Assembly: GCA_020634335.1 (NCBI GenBank)
Contig: JACKBY010000006.1
Location: forward strand, 62,001-126,000
DNA length: 64,000 nt
DNA from: Promineifilum sp.
GTDB taxonomy: Bacteria > Chloroflexota > Anaerolineae > Promineifilales > Promineifilaceae
Direction: 5' to 3'
Shown here: one piece after another, positions 7,486 through 15,509 of the stretch
Position numbering within the stretch: position 1 is the first letter of the stretch
Layout: every line of letters starts with the position of its first letter
Notes under the pieces: model-generated
Seen by the model: only the letters and a program-made list of their open reading frames with translations
Databases searched by the model: none
Told to the model about the DNA's origin: nothing
Translations under genes and position numbers: made by a program

Positions 7486-9285
7486 ATGGACCGTTGGTAT
7501 GTATCTGGAAAAGTTCGCTTTGTCCTTACAGGATTATTCCTTTCGATCTTTATCGTGGCGGCGCTTAGCAGCAGCTCACTGAGCCTAAGCGCGCAAGGCG
7601 GCTCCTGGGAAGGGAAATATTGGAACAACCGTAACCTTTCCGGCGACCCGGCGCTCACTCGCCAGGACGCCAGCATTAACTTCGATTGGGGCGCCGGCTC
7701 CCCCAGCGCGGAAATCGCCGTCGACAACTTTTCCGCTCAATGGACACAAACAGCCAATCTGCCAGGCGGCACCTATCGTTTTACAGCCTCCACCGATGAC
7801 GGCATGCGTGTCTGGATCGACAACGTCATGATAATCGACGCCTGGTTCGATAGTCAGGTGCATACGATCACGGCCGACGTTTTCCTGAGCGCTGGCACTC
7901 ACACGATAGTCGTCCATTATTACGAAGCGGGTGGCCTGGCCGTAGCGAAGATGAACTACGTCCTTCTGGGCGCATCGCCCACCCCACCGCCGCCGGCTGA
8001 TCAACCCTGGTATAACGAGTACTTCGCCAATACAAATTTGAGCGGAACCCCGGCTTTAACCGGAACGACTTCGGCAGTTAACTTTAACTGGGGCTTCGGC
8101 TCGCCGGCACCGGGTTTCCCGGCCGACTTCTTCTCCGTTCGCTGGGTTCGCGATCTGGCTCTGGACGCCGGACGCTACCGGTTTACGGTCACGTCGGATG
8201 ACGGCGTTCGGGTATGGGTCAACAACAACCTCATCATCGACCAGTGGCGCACACAAGCCGCTACCACATTCAATGCCGAGATCGATTTGGGCGGGGGCAC
8301 GGTTCCGATCAGGGTCGAATATTACGAAAACACCGAACGAGCGCAGATCGCGCTAACCTGGACCAAGATTTCCTCGCCGCCCGCCCCACCCCCGGCTGGA
8401 GCCTATCGAGCCGAGTATTTCAACAATATGACCCTCTCCGGGTCGCCGGTCCTGGTGCGTGATGAAGCGGCGGTCAACTACAACTGGGGCCACGGTTCGC
8501 CCGCGCCACAAGTGCCCATCGATCATTTCTCGGCGCGCTGGACGACGACTTTGAACCTGTCACCGGGCCGCTATCGTTTCTCCGCTTCCAGCGACGACGG
8601 CGTGCGTGTCTGGGTCAACAACCAGATTATTATCGACGCCTGGTTCGACCGGCCCGTCCGAACGTTCACCGGGGAATATGACGTTAATGGGGCTGTGTCG
8701 GTGCGCATCGAGTATTACGAAAATACCAACTTGGCGGAAATGCGCTTCTCCTACTCCCTTGTCTCCGGCCAGCCGGGAACGGGTGGCCCATTCCCGGGCA
8801 CGGCCACAGTCACTTCATATCGCCTCAATGTTCGACGCGGCCCCGGGACGAATTTCGCTATCATCACCAAGCTGAGCACGGGTAACGTGGTCAATCTAAC
8901 CGGCTTCCGCAATGGAGACGCAACCTGGGTACAAGTGTCTCTACCCAACGGCACGGTCGGCTGGGTCAGTGCGCTCTATATTCACACCACAATCCCGATC
9001 GGCAATCTCACACCCATAACCGGCACGACGCCTCCACCCGCGCCACCGCCAACCGGTGCGACCGGCACGGTCGTCACCGGCGCGCTCAACGTGCGAACGG
9101 GGCCGGGCATTGGGTTTGGAGCCTTTACGACCATCAGCAATGGCGCTACCGTGACGCTGCTGGGACGCAACAATGATGCCAGCTGGGTGAAAGTCATCCT
9201 GCCCGACGGCCGCCAGGGCTGGGTAAATGCATCCTTCCTTAGCACAAGTGTTCCGATAGTCAACCTACCGGTGATTAATATCTAG
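7486..9285 (+). CDS. Secreted protein with three PA14-like and two SH3b domains
   Basis: A 599-residue exported protein. The start at 7486 (MDRWYVSGK) is chosen because AGGAG lies 8 bases upstream and a signal peptide follows (hydrophobic residues 12-35, cleavage near LSAQ-GG); an earlier in-frame ATG at 7387 lacks these. Three PA14-like modules cover about 36-161, 174-295 and 305-425, each with the repeated patterns YRF(T/S)ASTDDG, VRVWVNN and IIDAWFD. Two bacterial SH3 domains follow (about 440-501 and 525-595; LNVRRGPGTNF and LNVRTGPGIGF, each ending in GWV). PA14 modules bind carbohydrates and SH3b domains often bind peptidoglycan, so a cell-envelope adhesin role is inferred. No catalytic domain is visible. 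A strong terminator follows. Confidence 0.9.
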   Translation: MDRWYVSGKVRFVLTGLFLSIFIVAALSSSSLSLSAQGGSWEGKYWNNRNLSGDPALTRQDASINFDWGAGSPSAEIAVDNFSAQWTQTANLPGGTYRFTASTDDGMRVWIDNVMIIDAWFDSQVHTITADVFLSAGTHTIVVHYYEAGGLAVAKMNYVLLGASPTPPPPADQPWYNEYFANTNLSGTPALTGTTSAVNFNWGFGSPAPGFPADFFSVRWVRDLALDAGRYRFTVTSDDGVRVWVNNNLIIDQWRTQAATTFNAEIDLGGGTVPIRVEYYENTERAQIALTWTKISSPPAPPPAGAYRAEYFNNMTLSGSPVLVRDEAAVNYNWGHGSPAPQVPIDHFSARWTTTLNLSPGRYRFSASSDDGVRVWVNNQIIIDAWFDRPVRTFTGEYDVNGAVSVRIEYYENTNLAEMRFSYSLVSGQPGTGGPFPGTATVTSYRLNVRRGPGTNFAIITKLSTGNVVNLTGFRNGDATWVQVSLPNGTVGWVSALYIHTTIPIGNLTPITGTTPPPAPPPTGATGTVVTGALNVRTGPGIGFGAFTTISNGATVTLLGRNNDASWVKVILPDGRQGWVNASFLSTSVPIVNLPVINI

Positions 9286-9311
9286 GCCAATCACTCCCTC
9301 TACGTGAGTCA

Positions 9312-9347
9312 AAGCCTCCTCGTCGAGTGACGAGGAGGCTTTTGTTT
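9312..9347 (+). terminator. Rho-independent terminator after the PA14/SH3b gene
   Basis: A perfect 13-bp stem (9312-9324 with 9329-9341) with a 4-base loop is followed by TTTGTTTA. It lies 27 bases after the stop codon. Confidence 0.92.
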
Positions 9348-9434
9348 ATTGTCCCCCGCACGGCTACAATATGGGAATAGTCAAGCCGTTCTGGCGTCCC
9401 ACACTCTCACCTGATCAGATCACTTGCATGAATC

Positions 9435-9989
9435 ATGTTTTCCTTTGATATTCCTCCATTGACCAGCGGTATAATCGCCGGCGCAGTTATAATTTTTTTC
9501 CTGCGTGTGTTCGGCATCGCCGTCAGCACACTTCGAGTGCTGGTGATGATGCGCGGAAAAAAGCTGGCCGCATTTGTGGCCGGGTTTTTCGAGGTTCTCA
9601 CCTACGTCATCGCGATAGGTCAGGTCGTCAACAATCTGGATAATGTCTGGAACGTGTTGGGATACTGCCTGGGATTTTCCGTCGGCACTGTGGTCGGGAT
9701 GCTGCTCGATGAACGCACAGCATCGGGCTTCGCCAATATTCGAATTATCTCGCGCTACAAGGCGCAAAGCATTGTCGATGCCATTCATCAAGCCGGTTAC
9801 GGGGCGACGGTCGGTTGGGGCCACGGCCGTGGGGGAACGGTTGGCATGATTGTAGCCGTGGTCAGGCGCAAGGAAATTGACAAGATATGCACGATCGCCG
9901 AAGATGTCGATCCGAACGCTTTCATCACCATTGAAGATACGAGAACAATCCGCCGCGGCCACTTGCAAATGAGCTACCAGGAAAGATAA
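9435..9989 (+). CDS. UPF0316 (DUF5698/DUF2179) membrane protein
   Basis: A 184-residue protein with three predicted membrane helices in the N-terminal half (about 10-30, 38-58 and 72-92) and a soluble C-terminal DUF2179-like domain (about 105-180). The LRVFGIAVSTLRVLVMMRG stretch and GKKLAAFVAGFFEVL match the UPF0316/YebE-like family. DUF2179 domains in related YitT-type proteins are thought to bind small ligands; no reaction is established. It lies alone between a terminator and an 80-residue small protein. Length agrees with the family (about 170-190). Confidence 0.8.
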   Translation: MFSFDIPPLTSGIIAGAVIIFFLRVFGIAVSTLRVLVMMRGKKLAAFVAGFFEVLTYVIAIGQVVNNLDNVWNVLGYCLGFSVGTVVGMLLDERTASGFANIRIISRYKAQSIVDAIHQAGYGATVGWGHGRGGTVGMIVAVVRRKEIDKICTIAEDVDPNAFITIEDTRTIRRGHLQMSYQER

Positions 9990-10029
9990 TGGGCAAAACA
10001 GCCCTCCACACCCTAATCAATGAGGAAAC

Positions 10030-10272
10030 ATGTCTACAATCACTCTTCTAGACGGCAGCCTCAAGTTATCCATTTTCTATGAGGTCAGTGATCGTGATTT
10101 CGATGATGACATCTGCCTCTGTTTCGAGGAAGATTGCCCGGAAGATGAAAAGCTTTTCAAGGCGGACGAAGTGAGTTTTTACATCACCCCCGAGCAAGCG
10201 GCCTTGATGGTTCTGGAACTGAATCGAGCAATTCAAAATTACCGCGGCGACACGAAAGCAGCCGGCGACTAA
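10030..10272 (+). CDS. Small acidic protein, function unknown
   Basis: An 80-residue protein with a good ribosome binding site (GAGG just before the ATG). It is strongly acidic (FDDDICLCFEEDCPEDE) with two cysteines, and ends in a predicted amphipathic helix (ITPEQAALMVLELNRAIQNY). No family is recognised. It sits 40 bases after the UPF0316 gene and about 65 bases before panB, so it may be the first gene of the pantothenate transcript. No signal peptide or membrane helix. Confidence 0.7.
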   Translation: MSTITLLDGSLKLSIFYEVSDRDFDDDICLCFEEDCPEDEKLFKADEVSFYITPEQAALMVLELNRAIQNYRGDTKAAGD

Positions 10273-10336
10273 ATGGGCCGTGACCGACGGCACCCCCAAA
10301 CAGCGCATCGGTCGCGACAAGGCCGAAGGAATGGAG

Positions 10337-11188
10337 ATGAACCGCAAGAAGGTAAGCGTTATTGACTTGCAATCTCGCAAACAAAGCGGCCAACCGATCA
10401 GCATGCTGACGGCCTATGATTACACGGGAGCATTGCTCGTCGATAGAGCCGAGATCGACGTCATCCTGATCGGCGATTCGCTGGGAATGGTCATCATGGG
10501 TCTTGAAAGCACGGTGCCGGTCACCATGGAGGAGATGCTACATCACTGCCGTGCCGTGGCACAGGGGGCAAAATATGCCCATCTCGTGGGCGATTTGCCC
10601 TTCTTGTCCTATCAGGTTGACCCCAGGGAAGGGGTGCGCAATGCCGGCAGGCTGTTGAAGGAAGGCCACGTTGACAGCGTGAAGCTGGAAGGGGGTCGTG
10701 AAATGGCGGCCACCGTAAGGGCGATTGTCGACGCCGGCATACCGGTTATGGGCCACATTGGGCTGACGCCGCAATCGATCAGCAAGCTTGGCGGGTTCCG
10801 CGCTCAGGGGCGAACGGCCGCGGCCGCCCGACGCCTGGTCGATGACGCCGTCGCCCTCGAAGACGCAGGGTGCTACGCCGTCGTTCTGGAAGCCGTGCCC
10901 GCCCCCGTCGCCGCCGTCATCACCCAGAAGCTACAGATACCTACGATTGGCATCGGCGCCGGACCGCATTGTGACGGGCAGGTGTTGGTATTCCACGACA
11001 TTCTCGGCCTCTATGACAAGGTTCAGCCCCGGTTTGTAAAGGGGTATGCCCAGCTGCAGCAACCGATTATCGACGCCTTTACCGCCTTTCGGGAGGATGT
11101 TGTCAATCACCGGTTTCCGGAGGATGAGCACTCGTTTGCCATGAAACCAGACGAGTTGGAGGCTTTCTATCACAGTCTCAAGGAATAG
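10337..11188 (+). CDS. panB: 3-methyl-2-oxobutanoate hydroxymethyltransferase (ketopantoate synthase)
   Basis: First committed step of pantothenate synthesis: transfers a hydroxymethyl group from 5,10-methylene-THF to alpha-ketoisovalerate. About 283 residues from the chosen ATG at 10337, which has AAGGA 7 bases upstream; in-frame starts at 10331 and 10280 are less well placed. Visible signatures are SMLTAYDYTGALLVDRA, VILIGDSLGMV with the Mg-binding Asp, VTMEEMLHHCRAV, VKLEGG, MGHIGLTPQS and IGIGAGPHCDGQVLV. It is followed directly by panE and panC, forming a complete ketoisovalerate-to-pantothenate operon apart from panD. Confidence 0.95.
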   Translation: MNRKKVSVIDLQSRKQSGQPISMLTAYDYTGALLVDRAEIDVILIGDSLGMVIMGLESTVPVTMEEMLHHCRAVAQGAKYAHLVGDLPFLSYQVDPREGVRNAGRLLKEGHVDSVKLEGGREMAATVRAIVDAGIPVMGHIGLTPQSISKLGGFRAQGRTAAAARRLVDDAVALEDAGCYAVVLEAVPAPVAAVITQKLQIPTIGIGAGPHCDGQVLVFHDILGLYDKVQPRFVKGYAQLQQPIIDAFTAFREDVVNHRFPEDEHSFAMKPDELEAFYHSLKE

Positions 11189-11195
11189 CCGCCCG

Positions 11196-12185
11196 TTGAA
11201 AATTGGGGTTGTGGGTATCGGAGCCTTGGGCTGCTTATTGGGGGCCTATCTGAGCGATGTCGCGGAGGTGATCCTCATCGGCCACTGGCCCGAACAAGTT
11301 GCCGGCATTCGCCGCTCCGGGCTGACCGTTGAAAATCCCGACGGCCGCGTCACCCATCACGCCTTGACCATTACCGCCGATGCCGCGTCCGTCGGCCAAG
11401 TCGACGTGGCCTTAGTGGTCGTCAAGAGCCGGCAAACACTGGACGCTGCCCACACCGCCGCTGAAATTCTCAAACCCGATGGCTTGGCGATCACCTTGCA
11501 AAACGGACTGAATAATTGCGATACGCTACGCCGTGTGTTGGGCCGCTCCAGGGTCACACTGGGCGTGACATCTCAGGGGGCAACAGTTCTGGGCGTGGCC
11601 AATATTCGGCATGCCGGTCATGGCCCTACCCATTTCGGCCGCGATCCCCTGCTGGGGTGGGCGCAACTGGAAATCCTGCCGCAAGTCGTCGATGTCTTTA
11701 ATCGGGCCGGGTTGGAATCCTATCTGGTGGATGAAACTGACGGGCTGGTGTGGGGCAAGCTGGCCGTCAATGCCGCCATTAATCCGCTGACGGCGCTGCT
11801 CCGCGTACCCAATGGTTTCTTGATGAAACACGAAGCGCTTATCGATATCATGATCCGGGCGGCCCTTGAAGTCGCCGCCGTGGCCGAGGCCCAAGGGATC
11901 GTGTTGCCGTTCGCCGACGCAGCCGAAAGGGCACAAAGCGTCGCCCGCGCCACAGCCACAAATCGCTCCTCCATGCTTCAGGACGTTGAGCGCGGGGCGC
12001 CGACCGAAGTCGAGGCAATATGTGGCGCTGTGGCGCGCATCGCCCATGAACTGAACATTTCTACCCCGCTTAATATCCGTTTATGCCGCCTTGTCAGGCA
12101 GGTTGAGGGTGGTCAGCCCCCCCTAGTTGCTCAAGGAGATGTTGAGGCCCTTCTCCGCCTGATCGACATGGAATCAATGAACTAA
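11196..12185 (+). CDS. panE: 2-dehydropantoate 2-reductase (ketopantoate reductase)
   Basis: NADPH-dependent reduction of ketopantoate to pantoate. The 329-residue protein starts with TTG (MKIGVVGIGALGCLLGAYL), with the Rossmann GxGxxG near residues 7-12. The family's catalytic Lys lies in LVWGKLAVNAAINPLTAL, which also contains the conserved Asn. It starts 7 bases after the panB stop and ends 1 base before panC. The use of TTG is supported by the tight spacing and by an AAGGAA about 10 bases upstream. Confidence 0.93.
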   Translation: MKIGVVGIGALGCLLGAYLSDVAEVILIGHWPEQVAGIRRSGLTVENPDGRVTHHALTITADAASVGQVDVALVVVKSRQTLDAAHTAAEILKPDGLAITLQNGLNNCDTLRRVLGRSRVTLGVTSQGATVLGVANIRHAGHGPTHFGRDPLLGWAQLEILPQVVDVFNRAGLESYLVDETDGLVWGKLAVNAAINPLTALLRVPNGFLMKHEALIDIMIRAALEVAAVAEAQGIVLPFADAAERAQSVARATATNRSSMLQDVERGAPTEVEAICGAVARIAHELNISTPLNIRLCRLVRQVEGGQPPLVAQGDVEALLRLIDMESMN

Positions 12186-12186
12186 C

Positions 12187-13047
12187 ATGATGAAAATCGC
12201 CCAAACAATTGATGCAATACGCGCCGCTCGCGAGGAATATGGTCTGGAAAGTGTGGGGCTTGTCCCTACGATGGGGTATTTGCACGAGGGCCACCTGGAG
12301 CTAGTGCGACGGGCGCGGAAGGAAAACGATCGCGTAATCGTTACTATTTACGTCAATCCCAAACAGTTTGGCCCATCGGAGGACCTGAGCCGATATCCGC
12401 GCGACATGGAGCACGACCTTGAGCTGCTGAGCAACGAGAACGTTGATACAGTCTTCGCTCCTTCAGACGAGGCGATGTATCCGGCCGATTACCAAACTAC
12501 CGTCATCGTTACGCAAGTCACGCAACCACTGGAGGGTGCGCGTCGCCCCACGCATTTTGAGGGCGTCACCACGGTGGTCACCAAACTGTTCAATTTGTGC
12601 CGGCCCACGCGCGCCTATTTCGGCCAGAAAGATGCCCAACAGGTGGCTGTCCTGAGGCAAATGGTTCGCGATCTGAATTTCAACCTGGAAATCGTCGTCT
12701 GCCCCACGGTCAGGGAAAAAGACGGGTTGGCGCTCAGCTCGCGCAACAAATACCTGACGGCCGAACAACGCGCCGCCGCACCAGCCTTGCATCAATCGTT
12801 ACGGGCAGCCACTGTATTGTGGGCACAGGGAGAACGAAACAGCGACACGCTGCGGGCGGCCATGCTCGATATTCTGTCGGCCGTTCCCTCCGCCCGCGTC
12901 GATTATGTGAGCGCGGCCAATCCCACCACCCTTCAGGAATACAGCGACACGGTCGCGGCTGGACAGGGTATCCTCTTTTCAATGGCCGTCTTCTTCGGGC
13001 AGACGCGGCTCATCGACAACGTGCTGCTCCCACCCGGCGCTGAATGA
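12187..13047 (+). CDS. panC: Pantothenate synthetase (pantoate--beta-alanine ligase)
   Basis: ATP-dependent condensation of pantoate with beta-alanine. 286 residues, the usual length. Visible motifs are PTMGYLHEGHLELVRRA (HxGH nucleotide-binding motif), VNPKQFGPSEDLSRYPR, HFEGVTTVVTKLFNL, YFGQKDAQQ and LALSSRNKYL (the KMSKS-like SSRN). Its last four bases (ATGA) overlap the start of the sirtuin gene, so the two are probably translationally coupled. Confidence 0.96.
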   Translation: MMKIAQTIDAIRAAREEYGLESVGLVPTMGYLHEGHLELVRRARKENDRVIVTIYVNPKQFGPSEDLSRYPRDMEHDLELLSNENVDTVFAPSDEAMYPADYQTTVIVTQVTQPLEGARRPTHFEGVTTVVTKLFNLCRPTRAYFGQKDAQQVAVLRQMVRDLNFNLEIVVCPTVREKDGLALSSRNKYLTAEQRAAAPALHQSLRAATVLWAQGERNSDTLRAAMLDILSAVPSARVDYVSAANPTTLQEYSDTVAAGQGILFSMAVFFGQTRLIDNVLLPPGAE

Positions 13048-13793
13048 CCATATTACCGCCTGAAGTAGCGCAACAGTTGAGACAAGCCCAGCGCGTCGTC
13101 GTCCTGACCGGCGCGGGAATTTCGGCCGAAAGCGGTGTGCCTACCTTCCGGGATGCGCAAACAGGGCTTTGGGCGCAGTATGATCCGCATCAGTTAGCCA
13201 CACCGCAGGCGTTCATGCGGAATCCAAAGCTGGTATGGGACTGGTACGCCTGGCGGCGCGATCTGGTGACCAAAGTTGTCCCGAATCCCGGACACTATGC
13301 ACTGGTCGCCATCGAGCAACGAGTTCCCAACTTCAATCTAGTTACCCAGAACATCGATGGACTGCACAGGAAGGCGGGCAGCCATGAGATCGTGGAACTA
13401 CATGGAAATATCTTTCGGGTCAGGTGCTTTACCGAGAATGTGCTGGTTGAGGATTGGAATGATTTGATCGGGAAAGGTCTACCACACTGCCCAAATTGTG
13501 GCGGGTTTCTGCGCCCGGATGTGGTCTGGTTTGGAGAGACTCTCCCGGTTGAAGCCCTGGCCCACGCCGTAAAAGCATCCCAGTCGGCCGATTTCTTCCT
13601 GGTCGTAGGCACATCAGGGATAGTCCAACCAGCCGCCTCTCTACCTTTTGAGGCGATAGACAGGGGCGCAATGCTGGTCGAGGTCAACCCGGAGCCCACG
13701 CCTATATCCCCCTATGTGTCCTATACCTTGCGCGGCGCGGCCGGCATTATATTGCCCGCTCTCGTTGTCGCCGCGTGGCCGGACCAAGCTTAA
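13044..13793 (+). CDS. cobB: Sir2-family NAD-dependent protein deacylase (class III, SIRT5-like)
   Basis: Removes acyl groups from lysines using NAD+. 249 residues with GAGISAESGVPTFRD (NAD binding), TQNIDGLH and HGNIF (catalytic His). Y68 and R71 in WYAWRRD form the Y-x-x-R signature of class III sirtuins, which remove succinyl and malonyl groups. The zinc site looks incomplete: the second pair (C149-x2-C152, CPNCGG) is intact, but the first has only C128 (RCFTE), with Glu where the second Cys belongs. It overlaps panC by 4 bases; coupling to the CoA precursor pathway fits a role in acyl-CoA-linked lysine modification, but this is inference. Confidence 0.92.
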   Translation: MTILPPEVAQQLRQAQRVVVLTGAGISAESGVPTFRDAQTGLWAQYDPHQLATPQAFMRNPKLVWDWYAWRRDLVTKVVPNPGHYALVAIEQRVPNFNLVTQNIDGLHRKAGSHEIVELHGNIFRVRCFTENVLVEDWNDLIGKGLPHCPNCGGFLRPDVVWFGETLPVEALAHAVKASQSADFFLVVGTSGIVQPAASLPFEAIDRGAMLVEVNPEPTPISPYVSYTLRGAAGIILPALVVAAWPDQA

Positions 13794-13894
13794 GGTAAAA
13801 AGATACTCATCGACTGCCCGACCCCTTGTCTACGATTGGTCATATGAAACGGGCTGGGTTATCATCACCATACTCTTTCCGTCAGGTAATGCCC

Positions 13895-14155
13895 ATGTCC
13901 AACTTAATGGAAACCACACCCATTAGTCCGCATTTACTCGAGGTGCTCCGTTGTCCGGTGGCCGTCAAATCCGCACCTGATTCGTCGAGTGATCCGGGAC
14001 GTTTGCGTCTCGTAGCCGATTGTTGGCTGGTGTGCGACGAATCAGGCATGAAATATCCCATACGCAATGGAATACCCATCATGCTGATCGAAGAAGGCGA
14101 GAAATGGCTTCATACGGCCGAGAGTGAGTTACCAATTCCACCACCAATGGATTGA
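13895..14155 (+). CDS. Trm112/UPF0434-like small protein
   Basis: About 86 residues from the ATG at 13895 (AGG about 8 bases upstream); longer in-frame starts at 13826 and 13889 exist. The pattern LLEVLRCPVAVK, a D-x-W-L-V-C-x-x-x-G-x-x-Y-P-I-R-N-G-I-P element and MLIEEGEKW match Trm112-like proteins, which bind and stabilise methyltransferases or act as small zinc-ribbon-like folds. The usual CPxC zinc pair is reduced here to single cysteines (RCPV and LVCDE). It precedes the response regulator by 25 bases. Confidence 0.75.
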   Translation: MSNLMETTPISPHLLEVLRCPVAVKSAPDSSSDPGRLRLVADCWLVCDESGMKYPIRNGIPIMLIEEGEKWLHTAESELPIPPPMD

Positions 14156-14180
14156 GTTTGCATACCACAGGCCGACCGAG

Positions 14181-14546
14181 ATGAAGACAATATTGCAAAT
14201 CGAGGACAACTACGCTAATCGCCGTCTGGTGGAACGAGTCCTGGAACCCTGTCCCTACCGTCTTGTACACGCGTCGGACGGCCGCGAGGGTATTGACAAG
14301 GCCCTGCAAGAAACACCCGATCTGATCCTACTCGACATGGGTTTGCCGGATATGGACGGCCAGACACTTGTCTCGATTCTTCGCGATTCACCGTCTCTCG
14401 CGCACATCCCCATCGTGGCCCTGACGGCTTGGCCGGAGAACATAGCCGAGGAGATGGCCGCCCGATATGGCTGTGATGGCTGCATCACCAAACCCATTAA
14501 CGTTGCCGAATTCTCCAGGCAAATTGCATCATTCCTGAATCAATAA
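14181..14546 (+). CDS. Stand-alone CheY-like response regulator receiver
   Basis: About 121 residues from MKTILQIEDN at 14181, the normal start of a receiver domain; an upstream in-frame start at 14124 adds non-homologous residues and overlaps the preceding gene. The acidic pair is in IEDN, the phosphoacceptor Asp in LILLDMGLPDMDG, the conserved Thr in IVALTAW and the conserved Lys in CITKPIN. No output domain and no adjacent histidine kinase, so the partner is elsewhere. Confidence 0.9.
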   Translation: MKTILQIEDNYANRRLVERVLEPCPYRLVHASDGREGIDKALQETPDLILLDMGLPDMDGQTLVSILRDSPSLAHIPIVALTAWPENIAEEMAARYGCDGCITKPINVAEFSRQIASFLNQ

Positions 14547-14580
14547 GCAATCGACCCAATTTCTGCCCGGACTATCCTGA

Positions 14581-15492
14581 ATGATCCTGTTACCGGCTAG
14601 TGAATTCACAATTGAAGAATTAACTTCAGCCTATAACCAGACGCGCACCGATTACCTTATCCCGATGCCGATGAATCCGGCTCGGCTCCACGAGTACATC
14701 CTGCTATTTGACGTTGACCTGGACGCATCGGTGGTGGCTGTCATCGATCAAACTATCGTCGGCTTAGGCATGTTGGGGGTTCGCTCGGAAACGGGCTGGA
14801 TCACAAGGCTCGGCGTGTTGCCCCAGGGCAGGAGAAAAGGCACCGGCAGCGGGATTCTGCAAGCCTTGCTTGACCAGGCTAAATCCAAGGACATTTCTAG
14901 CGTTTGGCTAGAGGTCATTCACGGAAATGAACCCGCCCACGAGCTTTTCAGGAAGTTTGGCTTCCGGGAAACACGTGAATTGATCGTTGCGCGGCGTCCC
15001 CCCGGAACCATCAATACCATGATGGCCGTCAAGAGCGCGCATAAAGTTCGTTATCTGCAACACGATGAGGTTTTAGAACTTCATTGCCACCGTCAAGAGC
15101 ACATGAACTGGCTCAACGGTGTGGAAACCATGCGCAACGTCGGCCTGCTGACCAGTCCATATTTTGACCCGGCTTCCGTACTCGGCCGGCAGGAGCTTCC
15201 CCAGCTGGCGGGCATCTACGTGGAGTTTCTCCATGGGGCTAGCGGCTGGGTATCCTACCAGGCTTCGACGCTACAACTCAAGCGCATATGTGTGGAAGTG
15301 GTGCGGGGCGAACCGACCCGCACCACGGCCGAACTTCTCGAACTGTTGCATCGTCTGCACACGTCCCAGGATGCCGTCATCGAAAATATCCCCGATGACG
15401 AATGCTGGTTGGGTTATAAGCAAGCCGGTTACTTTGAGGTTTTCCGGCGAATTGAGATGGTTCGAGAGCCGGCGGCGCCTGACAATTCCTGA
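14581..15492 (+). CDS. GNAT-family N-acetyltransferase
   Basis: A 303-residue protein. The N-terminal 145 residues form a GNAT domain: ITRLGVLPQGRRKGTGSGIL holds the acetyl-CoA-binding V-x-P-x-x-R-x-x-G-x-G motif, and HGNEPAHELFRKFGFRE is typical motif B. The C-terminal half (about 155-300) looks like a second, diverged GNAT-like domain ending in LGYKQAGYFEVFRRIEM. Substrate unknown. It starts 35 bases after the response regulator and ends 17 bases before the three-domain fusion gene, suggesting one transcript. Confidence 0.82.
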   Translation: MILLPASEFTIEELTSAYNQTRTDYLIPMPMNPARLHEYILLFDVDLDASVVAVIDQTIVGLGMLGVRSETGWITRLGVLPQGRRKGTGSGILQALLDQAKSKDISSVWLEVIHGNEPAHELFRKFGFRETRELIVARRPPGTINTMMAVKSAHKVRYLQHDEVLELHCHRQEHMNWLNGVETMRNVGLLTSPYFDPASVLGRQELPQLAGIYVEFLHGASGWVSYQASTLQLKRICVEVVRGEPTRTTAELLELLHRLHTSQDAVIENIPDDECWLGYKQAGYFEVFRRIEMVREPAAPDNS

Positions 15493-15509
15493 ACCAACAA
15501 GAGGAGCAT

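Noticed and set aside
7600..8760. DNA tandem repeat or CRISPR-like array in the PA14 gene
   Set aside because: The repeats are diverged protein domains of about 120 residues, not short identical units with spacers.
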